Source: Alphaproteobacteria bacterium UBA7371 (GTDB taxonomy: Bacteria > Pseudomonadota > Alphaproteobacteria > UBA8317). From it: a stretch of DNA of 29,230 nucleotides. The number at the start of each line of letters is the position of its first letter. Position 1 is the stretch's first letter. This document shows, piece by piece, positions 24,614 through 29,230 of the stretch. The stretch is taken from the NCBI GenBank assembly GCA_002469865.1, contig DKOD01000006.1, forward strand, positions 2,539 to 31,768. Direction: 5' to 3'. A program made the position numbers and the translations under genes. The notes beneath the pieces are model-generated. The model had not been told where the DNA came from. It made no database searches and saw only the letters and a program-made list of their open reading frames with translations.

Positions 24614-25071
24614 AGCCGTCACCTTTTATCGGACGTTCCTTGGCGCGCTTCATGGCAGTGCAGGGCCTCTATGCCATGGATGTGGGGCAGGTGTCTTTGC
24701 GAACTGTTCAAGAAATGATGGCGATGGGCCAATTTGGTGATGGCGAGGAAGCCCATAAGTTGGTGGCCGAAGATGGGGAATATTTTGACCGTCTAATTGT
24801 GGGGGTGACCCAAGAGCAGGCCTCCATCGACGATGCTTTGATGGGCATGCTGCCAAAGGCTTGGCCAATCAACCGTATCGACGCGACGTTACGTGCGTTG
24901 TTGCGCAGTGCTGCTTTCGAATTGATGCGGGTTTCGGATGTCTCCGCCGCAACGGTTATTGATGAATATGTCGAAATTGCCCGGGACTTTTTCGAGGGCG
25001 ATGAGCCCAAATTTGTCAATGGCGTTTTGGATGGCTTTGCTAAGGCAAAAGGCCTTAACCGCCAGGATTAA
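24610..25071 (+). CDS. nusB: transcription antitermination factor NusB
   Basis: Binds boxA RNA with NusE (S10) in the rRNA antitermination complex. The 153 residues are all helical in character: RSLARFMAVQGLYAMDVG at the start, then LRALLRSAAFELMRVSDVSAATVIDEYVEIARDFFEGDEPKFVNGVLDGFAK, which is the diagnostic NusB C-terminal block. It overlaps ribH by four bases. The 3' end overlaps the last codons of the convergent bamE by 17 bases, leaving no room for a terminator before that gene. Confidence 0.95.
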   Translation: MKPSPFIGRSLARFMAVQGLYAMDVGQVSLRTVQEMMAMGQFGDGEEAHKLVAEDGEYFDRLIVGVTQEQASIDDALMGMLPKAWPINRIDATLRALLRSAAFELMRVSDVSAATVIDEYVEIARDFFEGDEPKFVNGVLDGFAKAKGLNRQD

Positions 25072-25483
25072 ATCGGCCAATATTGCCAAAGACTTCCTGA
25101 AGAATATTTATTTCCCGACCGAAGGTTTCGGTTTCGTCGCCATCCGGGGCTAGGGCAACATAATCATCTTTGCTTTTGTTGATTACTTCAGCGACCCTTC
25201 CTTGGTCATCGAACACCACCTGGATCACGCGTTGATCCTCAGGGGTTGGTCGGGAAAAACTTGAGGTTGCCATATATTGCGCCACATAGATCCAACGATT
25301 GGGGTCTAAAGGAGCCACCACGGTCGGTGATCCTAATTTTGCAGCCACTGTTTGTTTGCTGTCTGTGCCCACCATGATGGTGGCCAAATTTTCCTGATTG
25401 AGGATCGATGCCCCATGATAACTCTCCTTCACCGAGCAGGCGGTGGTGAGCAGCATGATGGTGATGCCTATGATGCGCAGCAT
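25055..25483 (-). CDS. bamE: outer-membrane assembly lipoprotein BamE (SmpA/OmlA family)
   Basis: Small lipoprotein of the BAM complex that inserts beta-barrel proteins into the outer membrane. The 142 residues begin with a lipoprotein signal ending LLTTAC (lipidated C16), then the SmpA/OmlA fold: VGTDSKQTVAAKLGSPTVV, WIYVAQY, and VIQVVFDDQGRVAEV. The C-terminal 30 residues are polar extension. AGAGG is 5 bases upstream of the ATG. Divergent from the cbp3 gene across 140 bases and overlapping nusB tail to tail by 17 bases. This placement beside a bc1 chaperone gene is common in alphaproteobacteria. Confidence 0.92.
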   Translation of the reverse strand: MLRIIGITIMLLTTACSVKESYHGASILNQENLATIMVGTDSKQTVAAKLGSPTVVAPLDPNRWIYVAQYMATSSFSRPTPEDQRVIQVVFDDQGRVAEVINKSKDDYVALAPDGDETETFGREINILQEVFGNIGRFNPGG

Positions 25484-25553
25484 GATAACCTCTTAATGCC
25501 TAATCTTTGATGGGACCCTGCCCTTGTTGCCAGGGCTATCGACCACTAAGTCA

Positions 25554-25566
25554 CAGCTATTAGCTG
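25554..25566. promoter_or_regulatory. perfect CAGCTA-T-TAGCTG palindrome in the bamE/cbp3 divergent gap
   Basis: A 13-base perfect inverted repeat about 70 bases upstream of both start codons, in a 140-base divergent region. The same gap contains a weaker GCCCT-N7-AGGGC stem. The position suits an operator acting on either gene; no known regulator motif is recognised. Confidence 0.35.
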
Positions 25567-25623
25567 GTGCCCATGACCAATTCAATGGAAGGGTTTAGCC
25601 ACCATCGTGAGCCCGAGGGGATT

Positions 25624-26172
25624 ATGTCGTCGATGTTTGAGTTGTTTCGCAAGGCCAAGCCATTTGAGCCGTTATATTTTGCTTGCGTGGAACGTGCCCG
25701 TGCGCCTTGGTTTTATCTGCATGCCGGTATTCCTGATGAAATCGCCGGGCGGTTTGAGTTGGTGGCCTTGCATGTATCAATCATGATTCATGAATTGGAG
25801 CGGCGAGGTTTTCGTGATTATGGTTATGGTATCACCGAGATCATGTACAAAGATTTTGACCGTTCCTTGCGCGAATATGGCGTGGGTGACTTGTCGGTGG
25901 GCAAAAAAGTTCGTGGCATGGCAGAGGCCTTCTTTGGGCGTGCCAAGGCCTATGGCCAAGCCATTGAGGGGCAAGATGATGGCATTTGGTGCGAAGCGCT
26001 GCATCGAAACCTCTTTCGTGATGACGATCAGGTCAAGCAAGAACACTTGGCCATCATGGCCCAATATGCAGTGGCATTACTTGCTGCATTGCGCAGCTTG
26101 GATGATGGCGATTTTGGCAAGGATTTTGCCATGCCATTGGTGGCCCCGTTTGAGGATAGTTCAAGGAGCTAG
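25624..26172 (+). CDS. ubiquinol-cytochrome c chaperone (CBP3-like) family protein
   Basis: Bacterial relative of mitochondrial CBP3, which helps cytochrome b synthesis and assembly of the bc1 complex. The 182 residues contain the family pattern: an N-terminal aromatic-rich stretch, YLHAGIPDEIAGRFELVALHVSIMIHELER (residues 31-60), then DFDRSLREYGVGDLSVGKKVRGMAEAFFGR, where the D-x-x-LRE-GVGD-x-VGK-x-x-RxM core is diagnostic. I chose the ATG at 25624 with GAGG 5 bases upstream; GTG 25567 and ATG 25573 would add a poorly conserved leader. It is 3 bases from the yceD-like gene, and the pair is a standard alphaproteobacterial arrangement. Its direct role in bacteria is inferred from the mitochondrial protein. 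Confidence 0.88.
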   Translation: MSSMFELFRKAKPFEPLYFACVERARAPWFYLHAGIPDEIAGRFELVALHVSIMIHELERRGFRDYGYGITEIMYKDFDRSLREYGVGDLSVGKKVRGMAEAFFGRAKAYGQAIEGQDDGIWCEALHRNLFRDDDQVKQEHLAIMAQYAVALLAALRSLDDGDFGKDFAMPLVAPFEDSSRS

Positions 26173-26175
26173 GCG

Positions 26176-26712
26176 ATGGATAATCTTGCAAAACACCTGA
26201 TCCAACCCTCAGATCTTCAAGGCGAAGAATTGTTTGAGGTTTCGTTGGATGAAGAACAATTGGCAGACCTTGCCAAGGAACTTAACCTAGCCAAGCTTAC
26301 CCATGTATCGGCCAAATTCTCCTTATATCCTATTCGGGGCAAGAGGGGGGTGAAGGTCACAGGTTTGGCATCCATGGATGTTGGGTTAATTTGTGGCGTG
26401 ACGCTTGAGGCGTTTGACCAGCATTTGGAAGAGGAAATTTCTGTTTCCTTTCTGCCGGAAGACCTGATGCCTGAGCTTCCAGAACATGAGGGAGATGTGG
26501 TCCTCGATCATGTGGATGGTGACCTTCCAGAATTGCTGGATGAGCATGGGGTCAATTTGATGGCTTTGGTGCAAGACAGCGTGGTTCTTGCTGTCCCAGC
26601 TTACCCTCGCAAACCAGACGCGTCTTTTGAACCATTGTCAGCGGGGCCTTTGGAAGAATCTCCGTTTGCGGCATTGAAAGAAAAATTCACTGGTTTGGAT
26701 GACAAATCTTAG
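26176..26712 (+). CDS. YceD/DUF177 family protein
   Basis: A 178-residue acidic protein of the DUF177 (YceD) family, which in most bacteria lies just upstream of rpmF, as it does here. The diagnostic central segment is ICGVTLEAFDQHLEEEISVSF (C73 of the usual first cysteine position, second cysteine replaced), followed by DLPELLDEHGVNLMALVQDSVVLAVPAYPRKP, the conserved D-Lx-x-Lv-x-DxxxLx-P-P block. The family is linked by plant and bacterial work to 23S rRNA accumulation, but a molecular activity is not settled. AGGAG lies about 9 bases upstream. The C-terminal tail SPFAALKEKF is typical. Confidence 0.9.
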   Translation: MDNLAKHLIQPSDLQGEELFEVSLDEEQLADLAKELNLAKLTHVSAKFSLYPIRGKRGVKVTGLASMDVGLICGVTLEAFDQHLEEEISVSFLPEDLMPELPEHEGDVVLDHVDGDLPELLDEHGVNLMALVQDSVVLAVPAYPRKPDASFEPLSAGPLEESPFAALKEKFTGLDDKS

Positions 26713-26717
26713 CAAAA

Positions 26718-26738
26718 TTGTGCTTGGGGCTTGCACAA
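26718..26738. repeat. TTGTGC/GCACAA inverted repeat overlapping the rpmF promoter
   Basis: A perfect 6-bp stem with 9-base loop starting six bases after the yceD-like stop. No T-run follows, so it is a poor terminator. Its right arm overlaps the candidate -35 element of rpmF, which would suit an operator. Confidence 0.3.
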
Positions 26739-26758
26739 ACTCCCGAAATCAGTATTTT
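26731..26758 (+). promoter_or_regulatory. candidate rpmF promoter
   Basis: TTGCAC, a 16-base spacer, then TATTTT; each box matches four of six consensus bases. It would place transcription start about 55 bases before the rpmF ATG, leaving a leader with a GCATGC inverted pair. The 108-base gap between the DUF177 gene and rpmF makes an internal promoter plausible. Confidence 0.35.
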
Positions 26759-26778
26759 CGCGCCTTTGATCATCGTGA

Positions 26779-26797
26779 GCATGCGGCGATTGCATGC
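26779..26797 (+). repeat. GCATGC inverted pair in the rpmF leader
   Basis: GCATGC at 26779-26784 and again at 26792-26797, separated by GGCGATT, can pair as a 6-bp stem 23 bases before the start codon. It could be a translational control hairpin for L32; there is no further support. Confidence 0.3.
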
Positions 26798-26820
26798 GTT
26801 CGCGCCCCAGGAGAAGATTG

Positions 26821-27006
26821 ATGGCTGTCCCTAGAAAGAAAGTAACCCGTTCCAAGCGCAACAACCGTCGTGCCCATGACGCGGTCACCGCCGCCAACCC
26901 AAACGAATGCGCCAATTGTGGCGAATTGAAGCTTCCGCACCATATCTGTAATTCTTGCGGATTCTACCGCGAGCGTGAGACCGTGAAGGTCGACGCAACC
27001 GCCTAA
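26821..27006 (+). CDS. rpmF: 50S ribosomal protein L32
   Basis: Small zinc-ribbon protein of the large ribosomal subunit. The 61 residues begin MAVPRKKVTRSKRNNRRAHD, the canonical start, and carry four cysteines C30, C33, C43 and C46 (NECANCGELKLPHHICNSCG), so this is the zinc-binding form rather than the cysteine-free paralogue. The ATG at 26821 is preceded by AGGAGAAG; the frame opens nine codons earlier at 26794 without support. plsX follows after 26 bases, as in the widespread rpmF-plsX-fabH order. Confidence 0.97.
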   Translation: MAVPRKKVTRSKRNNRRAHDAVTAANPNECANCGELKLPHHICNSCGFYRERETVKVDATA

Positions 27007-27032
27007 GACACAAACATCATCGTGAGGCCAGC

Positions 27033-28082
27033 ATGACAAGGGTAATTGCTATTGATGGCCTCGGCGGTGATAACGCACCTTCTGCCGTGGTGGAGGGGCT
27101 TCGGCTTAATGCTGAGCGCAACCCTGATATATCTTACATTGTAACCGGCCCAATTGATCAGATGACATCTGTTTTTGGCGGTTTGACCATTGCGGGGGAA
27201 CGCATCAGCTTTGTTGATGCACCAGACCATGTGTCCATGGATGCCAAACCAAGCCAGGCAGTGCGCCAAGGCCGCAATTCAAGTTTGTGGAAAGCGATTG
27301 AAGAGGTAAAGGAAGGGCGTGCTCATGCCGTGGTGTCCGGTGGCAATACCGGTGCTTTGATGGCCATGTCTGCCCTTCAATTGCGCACCATTGATGGTAT
27401 TGATCGCCCAGCCATCGCCGCCATTTGGCCAACCCTACGTTCGGAAAGTATTGTCCTTGATGTTGGCGCTAATCTTGAGGCTAATGCCAAACAATTAACA
27501 CAATTTGCCTTGATGGGTGTTGAATTTGCTAGGCTAGGCCTCGGGGTGCGTCGCCCGACGGTCGGCCTTTTGAATATTGGTTCAGAAGACCAAAAAGGTA
27601 GGGAAGAAATCCGCGAGGCCCAAGATATGCTTTTGGCCATGGATGATGCCTCTTTTAGCTATGAGGGCTTCGTGGAGGGAAATGACATCAGTAAAGGGAC
27701 GGTTGATGTTGTTGTTACCGACGGATTTACCGGGAATGTGGCCTTAAAAAGCGCCGAGGGCACAGCAAAGCAGGTTGGCGATTATCTTCGTGCGGCTCTT
27801 TCCCGTTCCATTGGCGGGCGTATTGGTTATTTCCTTGCCAAGGGCGCTTTGGTTGCTTTCAAGCGTCGTGTGGACCCAAGAAGGGTCAATGGCGGCCCTT
27901 TGCTTGGTCTCAATGGGCTTGTGGTCAAAAGCCATGGCGGAACCGATGGTATTGGTTTTGCTTCCGCCCTTGATCTCGCTGTTGATCTTGCCAAGGCTGG
28001 CATCACCGACAAACTCCATCAGAGGGTGGCGCTCATGAACAAAGTTGTTGATGAAAATGGTCAAGCAGTGTCCGCATCATGA
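27033..28082 (+). CDS. plsX: phosphate acyltransferase PlsX
   Basis: Converts acyl-ACP to acyl-phosphate, the donor used by PlsY for the first acylation of glycerol 3-phosphate; a peripheral membrane enzyme. The 349 residues contain AIDGLGGDNAP at the start (family usually D-x-MGGD; here leucine replaces methionine), AVVSGGNTGALMAMSALQLRTIDGIDRPAIA, VGLLNIGSEDQKG, and VDVVVTDGFTGNVALKSAEG, all diagnostic. GTGAGG lies upstream of the ATG. Its TGA overlaps the fabH ATG (ATGA), so the two enzymes linking fatty acid and phospholipid synthesis are co-translated. Confidence 0.96.
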   Translation: MTRVIAIDGLGGDNAPSAVVEGLRLNAERNPDISYIVTGPIDQMTSVFGGLTIAGERISFVDAPDHVSMDAKPSQAVRQGRNSSLWKAIEEVKEGRAHAVVSGGNTGALMAMSALQLRTIDGIDRPAIAAIWPTLRSESIVLDVGANLEANAKQLTQFALMGVEFARLGLGVRRPTVGLLNIGSEDQKGREEIREAQDMLLAMDDASFSYEGFVEGNDISKGTVDVVVTDGFTGNVALKSAEGTAKQVGDYLRAALSRSIGGRIGYFLAKGALVAFKRRVDPRRVNGGPLLGLNGLVVKSHGGTDGIGFASALDLAVDLAKAGITDKLHQRVALMNKVVDENGQAVSAS

Positions 28083-29041
28083 ATGTGCGCGCTCATCTTC
28101 TGGGTACAGGTTCTTATCTGCCTGAACGTATTGTCAGAAATGAAGAACTAGCGAATTTGGTGGATACATCTGATGCCTGGATACGTGAACGCACAGGTAT
28201 CGAGCAGCGCCACCGTGCGGCCGATGGGGAACTGACATCGGATTTGGCCCTGGCGGCCTCCAAGGCAGCCCTCAAAGATGCTGGCCTTGAAGGTGGTGAC
28301 CTTGATCTCATCATTGTGGCCACGGCCACGCCCGACCATACCTTTCCAGCCACGGCCACCAAATTACAGGCAGCATTGGGTGGCCATGGATTTCCAGCAT
28401 TTGATGTGCAGGCAGTTTGCTCTGGTTTTTTGTATGCACTTCATGTGGCCGATTGCATGATCCGGACTGGCGGCACAAAAAAGGCGCTGGTTGTTGGTGC
28501 AGAGACTTTTTCCAGGATTTTGGATTTTGAAGATAGGACGACTTGCGTTCTGTTTGGTGATGGTGCTGGCGCTGTGGTGCTGGGTGCGGGGCCGGATGAT
28601 GGAAGGGGTGTCGTTGCCACGGCCCTTCATGCCGATGGCCGGCAGCATGATATTCTCTACGTGGATGGGGGCGTGTCCACAACACAAACAGCAGGTTTTT
28701 TGCGCATGGAAGGCCAGGAAGTGTATCGCCATGCGGTGACCGAACTCACCAATGTGCTTTTGGAAGTGATGGACAAGGCCGGGCTTTCTGTTGAGGAAAT
28801 TGATTGGGTGGTTCCCCACCAGGCAAATAAGCGCATTTTGCAATCAACAGCCAAAAAACTTGGCCTTGATTTCAATCAGGTGGTGGTCACCATCGACAAG
28901 CATGGCAACACATCCGCAGCATCTGTGCCGTTGGCCCTAGACCTTGCCCGCAAGGATGGGCGCATTAAAGCTGGCCAAACCTTGCTTCTGGAAGCCATGG
29001 GTGGTGGACTTACCTGGGGCGCTGCGGTGTTAAGAACCTGA
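28079..29041 (+). CDS. fabH: beta-ketoacyl-ACP synthase III
   Basis: Starts fatty acid synthesis by condensing acetyl-CoA with malonyl-ACP. The 320 residues contain the full catalytic triad: C114 in FDVQAVCSGFLYAL, H247 in WVVPHQANKRI and N277 in KHGNTSAASVP. Other blocks are LGTGSYLPERIVRN, DAWIRERTGIEQRH and the C-terminal LLLEAMGGGLTWGAAVLR. Length is normal. ATGA overlap with plsX. The stop is followed after four bases by a run of eight C's, then by the 84-base gap to ihfA. Confidence 0.97.
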   Translation: MNVRAHLLGTGSYLPERIVRNEELANLVDTSDAWIRERTGIEQRHRAADGELTSDLALAASKAALKDAGLEGGDLDLIIVATATPDHTFPATATKLQAALGGHGFPAFDVQAVCSGFLYALHVADCMIRTGGTKKALVVGAETFSRILDFEDRTTCVLFGDGAGAVVLGAGPDDGRGVVATALHADGRQHDILYVDGGVSTTQTAGFLRMEGQEVYRHAVTELTNVLLEVMDKAGLSVEEIDWVVPHQANKRILQSTAKKLGLDFNQVVVTIDKHGNTSAASVPLALDLARKDGRIKAGQTLLLEAMGGGLTWGAAVLRT

Positions 29042-29125
29042 TCCACCCCCCCCGACATCTTGATGATTGCAATCGATGCCTTGGCATGACAACATTTGGT
29101 CAAGGGTTTTTGTTGGGGGTCGTTC

Positions 29126-29230
29126 ATGACTGCATTAACGCGGGCAGACATTGCCATGGCCATACATCGTGAGCTTGGGATTTCACGAACGGAATGTTCT
29201 TATTTCGTCGATGCCATTATCGAAGAGATT
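29126..29230 (+). CDS. ihfA: integration host factor alpha subunit, N-terminal part (window edge)
   Basis: The first 35 codons of a HU/IHF-family DNA-bending protein: MTALTRADIAMAIHRELGIS followed by RTECSYFVDAIIEEI, which matches the helix-turn-helix start of IhfA (LTRADL...IxxxxGLSRxExxxLVExxLxEI). Position directly after fabH is the usual alphaproteobacterial site of ihfA, which favours IhfA over IhfB or HU. GGGGG is 6 bases upstream. The DNA-binding beta arms lie beyond the window, so the subunit assignment rests on context and the N terminus. Confidence 0.85.
   Translation, partial: MTALTRADIAMAIHRELGISRTECSYFVDAIIEEI

Noticed and set aside
29046..29053. Run of eight C's after fabH as a phase-variation tract
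   Set aside because: It is just outside the coding region, single, and too far from the ihfA start to affect its translation or promoter spacing in an obvious way.
1..29230. CRISPR arrays, insertion sequences, integrase or toxin-antitoxin genes, tRNAs
   Set aside because: No regularly spaced repeats, terminal inverted repeats, transposase or tRNA-like cloverleaf sequence was seen; nearly every base lies in a recognisable core gene.

Overview
The window is a dense, almost entirely housekeeping stretch of an alphaproteobacterial chromosome. Three things point there: a Shemin-type 5-aminolevulinate synthase beside a cysteine-free HemB, the order pdxJ-lepB-rnc-era-recO-parC, and two further conserved blocks. 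These are glyA-nrdR-ribD-ribE-ribBX-ribH-nusB, and a CBP3-type bc1 chaperone, YceD, rpmF, plsX, fabH, ihfA. Base composition looks balanced (about half G+C by eye). I cannot place it below class; a Rhodospirillales-like or related marine lineage is only a guess. I see no tRNA, rRNA, IS element, prophage, integrase or CRISPR array.

Layout. Positions 1-5125 are on the minus strand: malate synthase G (cut by the window edge), a renalase-like FAD oxidoreductase, an SbtA-like permease, and a membrane-anchored spermidine-synthase-like protein. A divergent gap carrying a 30-bp near-perfect palindrome separates these from the plus-strand run pdxJ-lepB-rnc-era-recO-parC-bioY (5241-11935). A bidirectional hairpin terminator separates bioY from the minus-strand pair bpt and a DASS/RCK transporter (11999-14543). 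Divergent from that pair is a three-gene unit (14621-17277): PuuB-like amine oxidase, flavin-reductase-like protein and beta-hydroxyacid dehydrogenase. hemB (minus) and hemA (plus) are divergent at 17286-19650. The glyA-to-nusB series follows, then bamE on the minus strand, and finally cbp3-yceD-rpmF-plsX-fabH-ihfA to the window end.

How the genes fit together. hemA and hemB catalyse the first two steps of tetrapyrrole synthesis; glyA supplies glycine for HemA. The rib genes supply most of riboflavin synthesis, but the C-terminal half of the DHBP synthase is a degenerate GTP cyclohydrolase II, so that activity must be encoded elsewhere. plsX and fabH feed phospholipid and fatty acid synthesis; acpS, often found between pdxJ and lepB in this class, is absent there. 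Many junctions are translationally coupled (TGATG or ATGA overlaps).

I found no convincing undescribed multi-gene system. The best leads are the 30-bp palindrome at 5162-5191, the orphan membrane spermidine-synthase-like protein with a 22-codon cysteine-containing mini-ORF downstream, the uncharacterised 14621-17277 redox unit, and strong over-representation of the palindrome CCATGG across the window.
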